DNA from: Citromicrobium sp.
Lineage (GTDB): Bacteria > Pseudomonadota > Alphaproteobacteria > Sphingomonadales > Sphingomonadaceae
Length of the DNA: 64,000 bases
Direction: 5' to 3'
Assembly: GCA_002729695.1 (NCBI GenBank)
Contig: PBYQ01000025.1
Span: 1 to 64,000 of the forward strand
Position 1 is the stretch's first letter. The number at the start of each line of letters is the position of its first letter. Of this stretch, positions 1 to 9,615 are shown piece by piece. The translations under genes and the position numbers were made by a program. Below the pieces are notes generated by a model. That model was given only the letters and a program-made list of their open reading frames with translations. It did not search any database and had not been told where the DNA came from.

Positions 1-649
1 CGTCGCGGCCGGTCTTGGAGCCGACATAGACCACCGGGTTCCCGGGCCCCGCCGCGGCCGCGTAGAAGATGCGGTCGGCCGGCGCCAGGCCCACGGTCAT
101 GGCGTTGACCAGGATGTTGCCGTTGTAGCTGGGGTGGAAGTCGCACTCGCCGGCCACGGTGGGCACGCCGATGCAGTTGCCGTAGCCACCGATGCCCGCG
201 ACCACGCCTTGCACCAGATGCTTCATCTTCGGGTGATCGGGCCGCCCGAAGCGTAGCGCGTTGGCATTGGCCACCGGACGCGCGCCCATGGTGAAGACGT
301 CGCGCAGGATGCCGCCCACGCCCGTCGCCGCGCCCTGATAGGGCTCGATGTACGAGGGGTGGTTGTGCGACTCCATCTTGAAGATCGCCGCCTGACCATC
401 GCCAATGTCGATGACGCCCGCATTCTCCCCCGGGCCGCAAATCACCCACTCGGCCTCGGTCGGCAGCTTCTTCAGGTGCAGGCGCGAGGACTTGTAAGAG
501 CAATGCTCGCTCCACATCACCGAGAAGATGCCCAGTTCGAGCAGGTTGGGCTCACGGCCAAGCGCGTTCAGCACGCGCTCGTATTCCTCGGGGCTCAGCC
601 CGTGCTGTTCGACGACTTCGGGGGTGATCTGGGATGCGTTGGTAGCCAT
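1..649 (-). CDS. purL: phosphoribosylformylglycinamidine synthase subunit PurL, 5' part (runs off window)
   Basis: N-terminal 216 codons of the large FGAM synthase subunit, which makes FGAM from FGAR, ATP and glutamine-derived ammonia in purine synthesis. The visible part has the PurL signatures [11 protein letters not shown], the metal/ATP region KMESHNHPS followed by [12 protein letters not shown], and [10 protein letters not shown]. The ATG at 647-649 begins [13 protein letters not shown], as expected for the family. The rest of the gene lies before base 1. Identity is firm; completeness cannot be judged. Confidence 0.96.
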   Translation of the reverse strand, partial: MATNASQITPEVVEQHGLSPEEYERVLNALGREPNLLELGIFSVMWSEHCSYKSSRLHLKKLPTEAEWVICGPGENAGVIDIGDGQAAIFKMESHNHPSYIEPYQGAATGVGGILRDVFTMGARPVANANALRFGRPDHPKMKHLVQGVVAGIGGYGNCIGVPTVAGECDFHPSYNGNILVNAMTVGLAPADRIFYAAAAGPGNPVVYVGSKTGRD

Positions 650-695
650 GGCACGCGCGCTTAAACCGCTCCGCGCGCCAGCGCCAGTCCCGGCG

Positions 696-1343
696 CTAGG
701 GTTTCGCACGCCGCGTTCGCCCCAACCACCACGCGGCGAGCGTAGTGAGGCCATAGGCGAAGAACGCGGTGTAGGAGAGTGCGGGCGTAACCGCCTCAGG
801 CTCCGGCCCGAACCAGTTGATCGCCTGCACCAGCAGCAGCACCGCGCCAAGAGCGACAGCGGGCAAGGCGGGGCCGCGCGTTCGGGCGAGAAACACCGCC
901 AGCGCGCCGAAGGTCAGGAGCAATTCGAGCGGCATTTCGACAGCGGGGTAGTTCCACAGCCCTAGCCCGTATTTCGGCGGATCGCCCACAATGGTCAGGT
1001 CGGGGCGATGGACCAGCAGATCGAGCGACCAGTGCGACAGCACCACCAGTCCCGCCAGCAGGCTCACGCTTCGATCGCGCGTTGTCAGCCACACGATCGC
1101 GGCGAATCCGATGGCGAAGCACGCGCTCCCGACAAGGCTGTGCGTATAGGGCATGTGGTAGAGGTCCATCGGGTTCATCGCGGTGATTCCCGGCACCACC
1201 CGCATGTTTTCCACCCCCAGCAGCAGCAGCGCGAAGAACGCCCAGTCGACCAGCTGCGCGGCGATGAAGTACATGCCGAGCCGTGGCCGCTGCGGCGTCA
1301 CGGCAGCCGCCAGCAGCGCGGGCGCGAAATGACCGATGAACAT
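696..1343 (-). CDS. polytopic membrane protein, possibly YdjM/DUF457-like
   Basis: Protein of 215 residues with about five hydrophobic segments. Conserved-looking polar residues sit at membrane edges (YTHSLVGS, then [15 protein letters not shown]), a pattern that recalls the DUF457/YdjM group of putative metal-dependent membrane hydrolases. The family call is tentative. The ATG at 1341-1343 is preferred over an upstream GTG because a strong GGGGGGAGA sequence lies just before it. It reads away from xseB, 72 bases distant, so the two promoters must share that gap. Substrate unknown. Confidence 0.75.
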   Translation of the reverse strand: MFIGHFAPALLAAAVTPQRPRLGMYFIAAQLVDWAFFALLLLGVENMRVVPGITAMNPMDLYHMPYTHSLVGSACFAIGFAAIVWLTTRDRSVSLLAGLVVLSHWSLDLLVHRPDLTIVGDPPKYGLGLWNYPAVEMPLELLLTFGALAVFLARTRGPALPAVALGAVLLLVQAINWFGPEPEAVTPALSYTAFFAYGLTTLAAWWLGRTRRAKP

Positions 1344-1414
1344 GCGCTTCTCCCCCCAAAGCGTCCGTGCCTTTGCTTGACCCGCCACCGGAGCCGCGTC
1401 AATGCTCGCGCGCA

Positions 1415-1666
1415 ATGGCAGAGGATGCACCAAACATCGCGGACATGAGCTTCGAGGAAGCTCTCAGGGCCCTTCAGCAAGTCGTGCGGCAGCTGGAAGA
1501 CGGCGAAGTGCCGCTCGACCAGTCGATCACGCTCTACGAGCGCGGCGAGAAGCTGCGCGCGCATTGTCAGGCGCGGCTCGATGCGGCGCAGGCACGGATC
1601 GAGGCGATCGTGCTCGACGCGAAAGGCCAGCCCACCGGCACGAAAGCCTTCGATGGCGCGGAATGA
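1415..1666 (+). CDS. xseB: exodeoxyribonuclease VII small subunit
   Basis: Small subunit (83 aa) of the XseAB exonuclease that degrades single-stranded DNA. The family core is present: MSFEEALRALQQVVRQLEDG, then PLDQSITLYERGEKLRAHC and a coiled helix with LDAAQARIE. The ATG at 1415 fits the usual short N-terminus. The stop codon overlaps the ispA start (ATGA), a common pairing in proteobacteria. xseA is not in the window. Confidence 0.95.
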   Translation: MAEDAPNIADMSFEEALRALQQVVRQLEDGEVPLDQSITLYERGEKLRAHCQARLDAAQARIEAIVLDAKGQPTGTKAFDGAE

Positions 1667-2589
1667 GCCAGGTGCCTGAGATGGATTTCGAGGACACCCC
1701 CGGCGCGCGACTGCGCATGGCGCTGGCCACGATCCGCACCGATGTCGATCAGGCGTTCGAGCAATGGCTGCCCATCCCCGACGACACCCGCGCTCCGCTG
1801 GTCGAAGCGATGCGCCATGCCGCCATCGGCGGGGGCAAGCGCGTGCGCCCGCTGCTGCTGGTCGCAACCGCCGGCATGTTCAACGTTTCGCGCGAGGCGG
1901 CTGTGCTTGCCGGGACGGCGGTGGAAGCGATCCACGTCTATTCTCTGATCCACGACGATCTGCCGTGCATGGACGATGACGACATGCGCCGCGGCAAGCC
2001 GACCGTGCACAAGGCGTTCGACGAGGCAACCGCGGTGCTGGCAGGCGATGCGCTGCACGTGCTTGCCTTCGACATTCTGACCGACGCGAGCGTTTCCTCC
2101 GACCCCTTCATCCAGGCCGAGCTGGTGCGCTGCCTTGCCAAGGCGAGCGGGATGAGCGGCATGGCGGGCGGGCAGGCGATGGACATGGCCGCCGACAGCG
2201 CGACCTACGATCTGCACACGATCACCCGGCTGCAACAATTGAAGACCGGCGCGTTGCTGACCGCGAGCGTGGAAATGGGCGCGATCCTCGGCCGCGTGCC
2301 GCCCGAATCGCGCGCTCCGCTGCTCAATTATGCCCGTGACATCGGCCTTGCCTTCCAGATCGTGGACGACCTGCTCGATCACGAAGGCGACGAGGACAAG
2401 GCGGGCAAGGCGCTGCGCAAGGACGACGAGCAGGGCAAGCAGACCTTCGTCTCGCTGATGGGCGCCGACGCGGCGCGCAGCCAGGCCAAGGCGCTGATCG
2501 AACAGGCCTGCGGCCAGCTCGCGCATTACGGCGAGGTTGCAGGCGTGCTGTGCGATCTGGCGCGGTATATTGTGGAGCGGGATAGGTGA
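1663..2589 (+). CDS. ispA: (2E,6E)-farnesyl diphosphate synthase
   Basis: Polyprenyl diphosphate synthase (308 aa) that condenses isopentenyl diphosphate onto allylic diphosphates to feed ubiquinone, carotenoid and cell-wall lipid synthesis. Visible motifs are GGGKRVRP (IPP binding), the first Asp-rich motif DDLPCMDDDDMRRGKPT, KTGALL, and the second Asp-rich motif QIVDDLLD. The ATG overlaps the xseB stop by four bases. An in-frame ATG at 1681 is a shorter alternative. Chain length (C15 versus C20) cannot be fixed by eye, but the xseB linkage favours ispA. Confidence 0.94.
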   Translation: MSQVPEMDFEDTPGARLRMALATIRTDVDQAFEQWLPIPDDTRAPLVEAMRHAAIGGGKRVRPLLLVATAGMFNVSREAAVLAGTAVEAIHVYSLIHDDLPCMDDDDMRRGKPTVHKAFDEATAVLAGDALHVLAFDILTDASVSSDPFIQAELVRCLAKASGMSGMAGGQAMDMAADSATYDLHTITRLQQLKTGALLTASVEMGAILGRVPPESRAPLLNYARDIGLAFQIVDDLLDHEGDEDKAGKALRKDDEQGKQTFVSLMGADAARSQAKALIEQACGQLAHYGEVAGVLCDLARYIVERDR

Positions 2590-2951
2590 GGTACTTCGCT
2601 CTGCTTGGCGCGTTTGTACTGATCTCTTGCGCCGGTCGCCCGTCCGATGATCGGCTAACATCAATTGTCATAGACGAGGCTCATTTTCCACAATCAGAGA
2701 TCTTCGATGTGAGCTGGCGCGAGCGCGGAGAGGGCGGAGGATGGATGGGCGGTTATTTCGAATTTGATGTCCGGGCGAATGCCGAGGCCACTCGGATTTG
2801 GCGCGATGAACTTGCGGATGCTGAAGATTTCGAATGTCGCATCGAGGCGAGCCGTCAGTTGTGCCAATCGAACACCTCGGGTTTTGAAGGCGTGATCGTA
2901 AGCGAAACCGGACCAACTTCTTCGACTATTACCGTGTGGAGCAACACGTGA
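2586..2951 (+). CDS. small predicted lipoprotein, unknown function
   Basis: Protein of 121 residues starting with GTG that overlaps the ispA stop (GTGA). The N-terminus MRYFALLGAFVLISCAGR has a short hydrophobic stretch and a usable lipobox (LISC), so it is probably a lipoprotein. The mature part is acidic, with two cysteines (FECRIEASRQLCQS) that could pair. Its base composition looks more AT-rich than the flanking genes, hinting at later acquisition. Its stop overlaps the preferred coaD start, so the three genes are probably co-transcribed. I do not recognise the family. Confidence 0.65.
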   Translation: MRYFALLGAFVLISCAGRPSDDRLTSIVIDEAHFPQSEIFDVSWRERGEGGGWMGGYFEFDVRANAEATRIWRDELADAEDFECRIEASRQLCQSNTSGFEGVIVSETGPTSSTITVWSNT

Positions 2952-3460
2952 GTAAACGCATAGGCATCTACCCCGGCACCTTCGACCCGATCACGCTGGG
3001 CCATGCGGATATCATCCGCCGCGCGGCACGGCTGGTCGACCGGCTGATTATCGGGGTCACCACCAACCCGTCCAAGAACCCGATGTTCGATACCGACGAA
3101 CGGCTTGCGATGGTGAAGCGCGAGGTCGCGGCGATGAACATCGGCAATGTCGAGGTGGTCGGGTTCAACGCGTTGCTGATGAAGTTCGCCAAGGCGCAAG
3201 GGGCCAGCGTGATCGTGCGCGGACTGCGGGCGGTCGCGGACTTCGAATACGAATACCAGATGGCAGGAATGAACCAGCAGCTCGACGACGAGATCGAGAC
3301 CGTGTTCCTGATGGCAGACGTCTCGTTGCAGCCGATCGCGTCGAAGCTGGTCAAGGAAATCGCGCTCTACGGCGGCGATATCGGTGCCTTCGTCAGCCCC
3401 GCCGTGCGCGACGATGTGGCGGAGCGGGTCAACGAGATCGGCGTGAAGGGCGACTTCTAA
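2948..3460 (+). CDS. coaD: pantetheine-phosphate adenylyltransferase
   Basis: PPAT (170 aa) transfers AMP to 4'-phosphopantetheine in coenzyme A synthesis. It shows the nucleotidyltransferase signature IYPGTFDPITLGHADI, then VIVRGLRAVADFEYE and NQQLDDEIETVFLM. I choose the GTG at 2948 over an ATG 12 bases upstream because it gives the usual MSKRIGIYPG start, lies six bases after GGAG and overlaps the previous stop. The family C-terminal region is present (PIASKLVKEI, ISP..VRD-type ending). Confidence 0.95.
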   Translation: MSKRIGIYPGTFDPITLGHADIIRRAARLVDRLIIGVTTNPSKNPMFDTDERLAMVKREVAAMNIGNVEVVGFNALLMKFAKAQGASVIVRGLRAVADFEYEYQMAGMNQQLDDEIETVFLMADVSLQPIASKLVKEIALYGGDIGAFVSPAVRDDVAERVNEIGVKGDF

Positions 3461-3542
3461 GCCAATCGACCGCGAACCAATTCGTTCATTGCACCGACAG
3501 CGCACGGTTTGTATCGCGCCGGTAATCCTAGGAAATTCGCCT

Positions 3543-4232
3543 GTGAGAAACATGCTCAAGAACATTCTCTCCGCCGCTGCCCTGGCAGTGCTGGTCGCAA
3601 CGCCCTCCCTCGCGCAGGACGAAGAGGCCGCTCCCGCACCGCGCCCTGCATCGGCCTATGCGACGATCGACTACAACCTGCAGGACGATCGCGATAACAT
3701 CCTGTTTCTCGACCTTTCCAACGGCAAGCGCGTCGCCATCCGGCTGATGCCCGACTGGGCGCCGCAGCATGTGGAACGGATCAAGACGCTCGCCCGTCAG
3801 GGCTTCTACGACGGGGTGATCTTCCACCGCGTGATCGAAGGCTTCATGGCGCAGACCGGCGACCCGACGGGCACCGGGCAGGGCGGGTCCGAGCTTCCCG
3901 ACCTCCAGGCGGAATTCAACCCGATGCCGCACGTGCGCGGCACCGTATCGATGGCGCGTGCGCAGGCGGAAGACAGCGCAAACAGCCAGTTCTTCATCGT
4001 CTTCTACCCGCGTTTCAGCCTCGACAAGAAATACACCAATTTCGGCCGGGTCATCGCCGGGATGGATGCGGTCGACGCGATCCACCGCGGTGAGCCGCCG
4101 CGCGATCCCACGCGCATCGTGCAGGCCTCCATCGCGTCGGACAACAAGCCCGCACCGACCCCGCAGGAGATTGCCGCGTCGAACCCGGCTTCGATCACCG
4201 CAGACGACCTGACCGCTCCCGCCGGGGAGTGA
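3543..4232 (+). CDS. secreted/periplasmic cyclophilin-type peptidyl-prolyl isomerase
   Basis: Cyclophilin catalysing proline cis/trans isomerisation, probably assisting envelope protein folding. A Sec signal peptide (MLKNILSAAALAVLVATPSLAQ) is followed by a Pro/Ala linker, then FHRVIEGFMAQTGDPTGTGQGG, AEFN and NSQFFI, which carry the active-site residues. A roughly 35-residue Ala/Pro-rich tail follows. The GTG at 3543 is seven bases after AGGAAA. The ATG at 3552 gives the same mature protein. The 77-base gap to coaD suggests its own promoter. Confidence 0.92.
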   Translation: MRNMLKNILSAAALAVLVATPSLAQDEEAAPAPRPASAYATIDYNLQDDRDNILFLDLSNGKRVAIRLMPDWAPQHVERIKTLARQGFYDGVIFHRVIEGFMAQTGDPTGTGQGGSELPDLQAEFNPMPHVRGTVSMARAQAEDSANSQFFIVFYPRFSLDKKYTNFGRVIAGMDAVDAIHRGEPPRDPTRIVQASIASDNKPAPTPQEIAASNPASITADDLTAPAGE

Positions 4233-4274
4233 GCGCAGCCGACCTGCGCGCGAGCGGCTCGAACCATGCGCGTC

Positions 4275-4289
4275 CTTCGACCAGCTCAG
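4275..4289 (+). repeat. single REP-like core CTTCGACCAGCTCAG
   Basis: One half-site of a dispersed repeat whose paired copies (CTGAGCTTGTCGAAG / CTTCGACTGGCTCAG) occur inside glyS at 62779-62841. Here it lies about 20 bases before the queA start without a visible inverted partner. Confidence 0.5.
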
Positions 4290-4309
4290 CTTAGTCGGGA
4301 CCTGCTTTC

Positions 4310-5359
4310 ATGAAAGTCGACCTGTTCGATTTCGATCTCCCGCAAGATCGGATCGCGCTGCGCCCGGTAAGCCCGCGCGACGCGGCGAAGATGCTCGTGG
4401 TCGAGGGGGATGCGCCCTTCGCGGACCGGCAGGTGCGCGACCTGCCCGATCTGCTGCGCGCGGGCGATATCCTCGTCTTCAACGACACCCGCGTGATCCC
4501 GGCCCGGCTCGAAGGCGAGCGCGTGCGCGAGGGCGCGAGCGGCGCGGCCATCGGCGCGACGCTGCACAAGCGGATCGACACGCGCCGCTGGCAGGCCTTC
4601 GTCCGCAATGCCAAGCGGTTGCGCGAAGGCGACCGGATCGAGTTCCCCGAAGGCGTCGCCGCGATCGCAGAGGCGCGCGGCGAGGATGGCAGCTGGACGC
4701 TCGCCTTCCTTGGCGAAGAGCCGGTCGAAGTCCTCCTCCACCGGGCAGGGGCCATGCCGCTGCCGCCCTATATCGCACAGCGCCGTGCCGCGGACGAGCG
4801 CGATGCGGAGGATTACCAGACGCTGTTCGCGGACAAGGCGGGCGCGGTCGCCGCACCCACCGCCGCGCTGCATTTCACCCCCGAATTGGTCGAGCGGCTC
4901 GATGCGGCAGGCATCGGTCGCGAAACGCTGACGCTGCATGTCGGCGCGGGCACTTTCTTGCCGGTGAAGGCGGAGGATACCGCCGAGCACAAGATGCACG
5001 CCGAGTGGGGCGAGATCAGTGCCGAGGCTGCCGCGCGTCTCAACGCCGCGCGCGCCGAGGGCCGCCGAGTGATCGCGGTCGGCACCACCAGCCTGCGCCT
5101 GCTCGAAAGCGCGGCGGATGAGAGCGATACGATCCAGCCTTTCTCCGGCGATACGGACATCTTCATCACGCCGGGTTATCGCTTTCGCGCGGTGGACGGG
5201 CTGATGACCAATTTCCACCTGCCCAAGTCGACGCTGATGATGCTGGTCAGTGCGCTGATGGGGCGCGAGCGGATGATGGAAGTCTACGCTCACGCCATCG
5301 CGCACGAATACCGCTTCTATTCCTACGGTGATTCCTCGCTATTATTGCCAGCACGATGA
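4310..5359 (+). CDS. queA: S-adenosylmethionine:tRNA ribosyltransferase-isomerase
   Basis: QueA (349 aa) moves the ribosyl part of SAM to 7-aminomethyl-7-deazaguanine in tRNA, forming epoxyqueuosine. Family motifs: [16 protein letters not shown] at the start, [38 protein letters not shown] and [19 protein letters not shown]. The queuosine enzyme tgt lies about 5 kb downstream on the same strand. The queA stop overlaps the start of the next gene. Confidence 0.97.
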   Translation: MKVDLFDFDLPQDRIALRPVSPRDAAKMLVVEGDAPFADRQVRDLPDLLRAGDILVFNDTRVIPARLEGERVREGASGAAIGATLHKRIDTRRWQAFVRNAKRLREGDRIEFPEGVAAIAEARGEDGSWTLAFLGEEPVEVLLHRAGAMPLPPYIAQRRAADERDAEDYQTLFADKAGAVAAPTAALHFTPELVERLDAAGIGRETLTLHVGAGTFLPVKAEDTAEHKMHAEWGEISAEAAARLNAARAEGRRVIAVGTTSLRLLESAADESDTIQPFSGDTDIFITPGYRFRAVDGLMTNFHLPKSTLMMLVSALMGRERMMEVYAHAIAHEYRFYSYGDSSLLLPAR

Positions 5360-5976
5360 CCGAGCGACACCTTCCCATCCACCACCGCGCAGGGGACCCG
5401 GGCGGGAGGGTATGGAGTTTTGGCAAGGTCACTTGGGTGCACTGCCCCGAGTGCGACAAGGCGGCGAAGAAGGATGGCAAGGGCGTCAGCTGCAATCATT
5501 GCGGCCACACCACGATCCAGAGCCGCAAACCGTCGGACAACAAGTGGGCCGCGCCTGCGTCTTCGAAGCAGAAATGCAGCCATTGCGGCGAGCCGATCGG
5601 TAAGGAGGACCGGCCGACGGCGCGCACGAAGGACGGAAAGCTTTTTCTCCAGGTGCGGTGCCCGCATTGCGGCGAGACGGACGACTATCCGGCCCGGCCG
5701 GGCTGGACCACGCAGAATTTCGGCTACGAACCCGGCCCACCGCTGTTCCTCATCACGCAAGTCGCTGGTGAGACGCTGTGGGTGAACAATCTCGCCCATC
5801 TCGAGGCGCTGGAAGACTGGCTCGGTGCAAAAGTTCGCGAGCGCGGGCCCCAGCCCGGCCTCACCATGATGGCGAAGCTGCCGCGCTGGATGAAGGCATC
5901 CACCAATCGCGCCAAGGTGTTACGCGGACTCGCGCAACTGCGCGAGCGCGCGAAGAAGGCGGGAATAGACGAATAG
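5356..5976 (+). CDS. zinc-ribbon protein of unknown function
   Basis: Protein of 206 residues starting at an ATG that overlaps the queA stop. Four CxxC knuckles are visible: CPEC and CNHC at about residues 30-50, and CSHC and CPHC at about 75-105. They form two probable zinc ribbons. The C-terminal half has a basic helix ([20 protein letters not shown]). Tight coupling to queA suggests a nucleic-acid or tRNA-related role, but that is inference. I do not recognise a named family. Confidence 0.75.
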   Translation: MTERHLPIHHRAGDPGGRVWSFGKVTWVHCPECDKAAKKDGKGVSCNHCGHTTIQSRKPSDNKWAAPASSKQKCSHCGEPIGKEDRPTARTKDGKLFLQVRCPHCGETDDYPARPGWTTQNFGYEPGPPLFLITQVAGETLWVNNLAHLEALEDWLGAKVRERGPQPGLTMMAKLPRWMKASTNRAKVLRGLAQLRERAKKAGIDE

Positions 5977-6037
5977 GCGGGCACAAAGGCCAATTGGTTC
6001 TCTTGTAAAACCTGTCGGCTGCGCCAAATTGCTCGCC

Positions 6038-6985
6038 ATGTCCGAACCCATCCTAGAGCTTTCCGGCCTCACCAAGATTTACTCCGGGGGGCTCAAGGCT
6101 CTCGACGATGTCGATCTGACGATCAATCGCGGCGAGATTTTCGCGCTGCTCGGGCCCAATGGTGCGGGCAAGACGACGCTGATCGGCGCGGTCTGCGGAC
6201 TGGTGCGGCCCACCAGTGGCACGATGCGCGCTTTCGGCCAGGACCTGCAGAAGGACTGGCGGCAGGCGCGCGCCCGGATCGGGCTGGTGCCGCAGGAACT
6301 CTCCACCGACATGTTCGAGCCGGTGCTGCACGCGGTCGAATATTCGCGTGGGCTCTTCGGCCTGGCCCCCGATCCCGCACGGATCGAGGAAATCCTGCGT
6401 TCGCTGAGCCTGTGGGACAAGCGCAACAACCGGATCATGGAGCTTTCGGGCGGCATGAAGCGCCGAGTGCTGATCGCCAAGGCGATGGCGCACGAGCCCG
6501 ACCTGCTGTTCCTCGACGAGCCGACCGCAGGCGTCGACGTCGAGCTGCGCAAGGACATGTGGCACCAGATCGACATGATGCGCGCGCGCGGGGTCACCGT
6601 GATCCTGACCACGCATTATATCGAGGAAGCCGAGGAAATGGCTGACCGCGTCGGCATCATCCGTGGCGGCAAGATCCTGATGGTAGACCAGAAGGACGCC
6701 ATGATGGCGCGGCTCGGGCGGACCGAGGCGCACGTGATGCTCGCACAGCCGCTCGACGCATTGCCGCCCGCAATCGCTTCCTTCCCGGTCGAACTCGAGG
6801 AGGGCGGTCAATCGATCTGCTATCGCGGCGGCGACGGCACGGGCAAGGGCCGCGAAGAAGTTGCCGATCTCACCAAGGCGCTGATCGCGAGCGGGATCGA
6901 CTATGTCGGCATCGACGTGCGCGAAAGCAGCCTGGAGGATATTTTCGTCTCGCTGCTTGGCGAAGAAGAGGAGCAGGCGGCATGA
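6038..6985 (+). CDS. ABC transporter ATP-binding protein (ABC-2 exporter type)
   Basis: ATPase subunit (315 aa) with Walker A GPNGAGKTT, Q-loop LVPQELS, signature LSGGMKRRVLIAKA, Walker B LLFLDEPTAGVD and switch TTHYIEEAEEMADR. The roughly 80-residue C-terminal extension is typical of the DrrA/CcmA-like export group. The ATG at 6038 gives MSEPILELSGLTKIY. Its stop overlaps the start of the permease gene (ATGA), so the two form an exporter. The substrate cannot be read from the sequence. Confidence 0.94.
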   Translation: MSEPILELSGLTKIYSGGLKALDDVDLTINRGEIFALLGPNGAGKTTLIGAVCGLVRPTSGTMRAFGQDLQKDWRQARARIGLVPQELSTDMFEPVLHAVEYSRGLFGLAPDPARIEEILRSLSLWDKRNNRIMELSGGMKRRVLIAKAMAHEPDLLFLDEPTAGVDVELRKDMWHQIDMMRARGVTVILTTHYIEEAEEMADRVGIIRGGKILMVDQKDAMMARLGRTEAHVMLAQPLDALPPAIASFPVELEEGGQSICYRGGDGTGKGREEVADLTKALIASGIDYVGIDVRESSLEDIFVSLLGEEEEQAA

Positions 6986-7749
6986 TCTTCAACGCGCGTT
7001 CCGCCTGGTCGATCTATCGGCGCGAGCTGTGGCGCTTCCTGCGCACGGCGTTCCAGTCCGTCCTCGCACCGGTGCTCACCACATCGCTCTACATCCTCGT
7101 TTTTGGCAGCGCGATCGGCGACCGGATGCCCGATGTAGGCTCGGTCGATTATGGTGCGTTCATCATTCCCGGCCTGCTGATGCTGACCCTGCTTGGGGAA
7201 ACCACCAGCAATTCGAGCTTCGGCATCTACATGCCGCGCTTCACCGGCACGATTTACGAACTTCTCTCCGCCCCGGTGGGCGTGGGCGAGACATTGGTCG
7301 GCTTCGTCGGAGCGGCAGCGACAAAAAGCCTGATCCTCGCGGCGATCATCCTGCTGACCGCGCGCATTTTTGTGCCTTACGAAATCGCGCATCCGGTGTT
7401 CGCGTTCGTCTTTATCCTGCTGGTCGCGGCCAGTTTCAGCCTGTTCGGCTTTATCTTGGGCATCTGGGCGGACAGTTTTGAAAAGCTGGGCATCATCCCG
7501 ATGCTGATCCTGACCCCGCTTACCTTCCTCGGCGGCACCTTCTACTCGATCGCGGACCTTCCCGCGCCGTGGAACACCGTCGCGCTGGCTAATCCCATCG
7601 TCTATCTCGTCAGCGGCCTACGCTGGACGTTCTACGGTTCTGCCGATGTCAGCATCTGGGTGTCGCTGTCGCTTACGCTGGCGTTTCTCGTGATCTGCAC
7701 CGCCATTATCGCCTACATCTTCAAGACGGGCTGGCGATTGCGCGATTGA
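6982..7749 (+). CDS. ABC-2 type transporter permease
   Basis: Six-helix membrane subunit (255 aa) of the exporter encoded with the preceding ATPase. It has the ABC-2 layout: an N-terminal amphipathic segment with RRELWRFLRT, helices around FQSVLAPVLTTSLYILVFG, and the later conserved stretch TPLTFLGGTFYSIADLP with LANPIVYLVSGLRW. It starts four bases inside the ATPase gene. Confidence 0.94.
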   Translation: MIFNARSAWSIYRRELWRFLRTAFQSVLAPVLTTSLYILVFGSAIGDRMPDVGSVDYGAFIIPGLLMLTLLGETTSNSSFGIYMPRFTGTIYELLSAPVGVGETLVGFVGAAATKSLILAAIILLTARIFVPYEIAHPVFAFVFILLVAASFSLFGFILGIWADSFEKLGIIPMLILTPLTFLGGTFYSIADLPAPWNTVALANPIVYLVSGLRWTFYGSADVSIWVSLSLTLAFLVICTAIIAYIFKTGWRLRD

Positions 7750-7767
7750 GCCGCTAGCTCTTCGAAC

Positions 7768-8712
7768 ATGTTTCGACCCGCTTCCGTCCTAGCCGGCGCC
7801 TGCCTGATCGCCACACCCGCAGCCGCGCAGATCCCGCCCGATGTGCAGGCGATGATCGATGCCGCGATGGCCACGGGCGACGCAAAGAAGATCGAGACTG
7901 TGATCGAACTCGCCAAGCAGACCCAGCCCGACAGCGCCGACGAGATCGAGGCGATTGCCGGTGCCTGGCGCGAAGAGCGTGCGGAGGCGCAGCGGCTTGC
8001 AGAGGCGAAGAAGCAGGAGGAAATCCGCGAGGCCGGGCTGTTCGACATGTGGAGCGGCGAAGGGCAGGTCGGCGCCTTCCTTTCGACCGGCAACAGCGAT
8101 GACATGGGGCTCTCGCTCGCGGTGAACCTGAAGCGGGAGGGAATCCGGTGGTCCCACGCCTTGCGCGCGACCGCCGATTTCCAGCGTTCGAGCGGCGTCA
8201 CGAGCCGCGAGCAGTTTCTGGCTGCCTACGAACCCCGGTTCCAGATGAGCGACAACATCTTCGCCTACGGGCTCACGCAGTACGAACGCGACCGGTTCCA
8301 GGGCTTCTACAACCGCTACGCGATTTCGGGCGGGATCGGTTACAAGCTGCTCGACAGCGATTCAGCGACGCTTTCGGTCAAGGCGGGCCCGGCCTTCCGG
8401 GTCACCGAACGCACCAATGGCGAACGGATCAGCCGCCTCGCCGGCCTGTTCGGGGCGGATTTCGACTGGCGGCTCGCGGACCGGGTCACCTTCACGCAGG
8501 ATGCCAATGCGGTTGCCGAGACCGGGACCGAGGCTCTGCTGGTGGTCGATAGCGCGAACACGACTCTCAACCTGACCAGCGGCATCGATTTCAAGGTCAG
8601 CGATCGGCTTCGGTCGCGCCTGACGTACAACATCGAGTACGACAGCAATCCGGGCCCGGGTGCCGAGACGACCGACACGCTGACGCGCTTCTCTCTCGTC
8701 TACGGTTTCTGA
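7768..8712 (+). CDS. DUF481 (YdiY-like) outer-membrane protein
   Basis: Protein of 314 residues with a signal peptide (ending TPAAAQ), a helical Glu/Ala/Lys-rich segment to about residue 85, then a beta-rich domain that begins GEGQVGAFLSTGNSDDMGLSLAVNLKR, the hallmark of DUF481 (salt-induced outer-membrane protein YdiY). It ends in an aromatic residue (SLVYGF), as barrel proteins do. It follows the exporter genes by 18 bases, so it may share their transcript. A GAAGCC/GGCTTC hairpin lies at 8730-8747. Function unknown. Confidence 0.85.
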   Translation: MFRPASVLAGACLIATPAAAQIPPDVQAMIDAAMATGDAKKIETVIELAKQTQPDSADEIEAIAGAWREERAEAQRLAEAKKQEEIREAGLFDMWSGEGQVGAFLSTGNSDDMGLSLAVNLKREGIRWSHALRATADFQRSSGVTSREQFLAAYEPRFQMSDNIFAYGLTQYERDRFQGFYNRYAISGGIGYKLLDSDSATLSVKAGPAFRVTERTNGERISRLAGLFGADFDWRLADRVTFTQDANAVAETGTEALLVVDSANTTLNLTSGIDFKVSDRLRSRLTYNIEYDSNPGPGAETTDTLTRFSLVYGF

Positions 8713-9000
8713 TTGCTTCGACCGACGGCGAAGCCGCGAAAGGCTTCGGGAAGTCACTCACCTCATAGCCAAGCGTTGGAAAATCCGTGTCTTTTCTGAC
8801 GGAGGGTGGGGCAAGCGTAGGTTGCCGGACAGCAACTCCTTTACTTAGATTTCCCGAAAATTAATCGAACTGTTGTTCGCTCGCCACAGAAGACAGGCAA
8901 AGCGACTCCTCTTTTCATGCCGAATTGCCGAACCTGTAGGTCAGCAGTAAATGGGCCGCATCGTCATTGCGACGGTATTTTGGTGAGGATAACAACTAAA

Positions 9001-9555
9001 ATGAAACCCGCTTATTTCATCGCGGCCGCCTTTGCAGGCGCGCTGCTTCCCTCGGCTGCCTTCGCGCAGGACGCGACCCCGGCTGAAGTAACCCTCGGCG
9101 TCACCGCGGGCTATCACGATCTGGGCATTTCGGACGAAGTCTACGATCTCACTGGCGTGGAAGTCGACGATGGCAGCCCGATCTTCGGCGGCTTCGCTTC
9201 GGTCGATTTCCCGGTCAGCGACAGCGTTTTCATCGGCGCCGAAGGCAACCTTAGCATCGGTACCGACGCGATCGATTCCGATTACGGCGCCTCGGCCCGT
9301 CTCGGCTACCGCACCCAGAATGGCACCAAGGTCTACGTCCGTGGCGGCTACCAGTGGGTGGAACTCGACTACGCAAATATGCTGAATGTCGACAAGTCGG
9401 CGATCCCCGCCGGTCTCGACGATACCGTTGGCGACTACCTCGTCGGCGGTGGCGTCGATGTTCCGATCGGCAGCAAGGCGATGTTCCGCGTCAATGTCGA
9501 CACGATCTCGTTCGACACGCTGCGCGCGACCGCAGGCGTCGGCTTCCGCTTCTAA
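9001..9555 (+). CDS. small outer-membrane beta-barrel protein
   Basis: Protein of 184 residues with a clear signal peptide (MKPAYFIAAAFAGALLPSAAFAQ) and repeated amphipathic strands ending in ATAGVGFRF, whose terminal Phe is the outer-membrane insertion signal. It resembles the opacity/OmpA-barrel group. The ATG at 9001 follows GAGG by about 11 bases. The 288-base upstream gap is AT-rich for this genome and probably holds the promoter and a leader. A strong terminator follows at 9574. Confidence 0.85.
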   Translation: MKPAYFIAAAFAGALLPSAAFAQDATPAEVTLGVTAGYHDLGISDEVYDLTGVEVDDGSPIFGGFASVDFPVSDSVFIGAEGNLSIGTDAIDSDYGASARLGYRTQNGTKVYVRGGYQWVELDYANMLNVDKSAIPAGLDDTVGDYLVGGGVDVPIGSKAMFRVNVDTISFDTLRATAGVGFRF

Positions 9556-9573
9556 GCGCTTGGGCCTGACGAG

Positions 9574-9611
9574 AGGGGTCGCCTGGCCGGGAGGGCAGGC
9601 GGCCCCTTTCT
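9574..9611 (+). terminator. rho-independent terminator after the barrel-protein gene
   Basis: A 12-bp stem (9574-9585 with 9596-9607, one G-T pair) with a 10-base loop, followed by TTTCTT. It lies between two convergent genes and may serve both. Confidence 0.8.
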
Positions 9612-9615
9612 TGCA

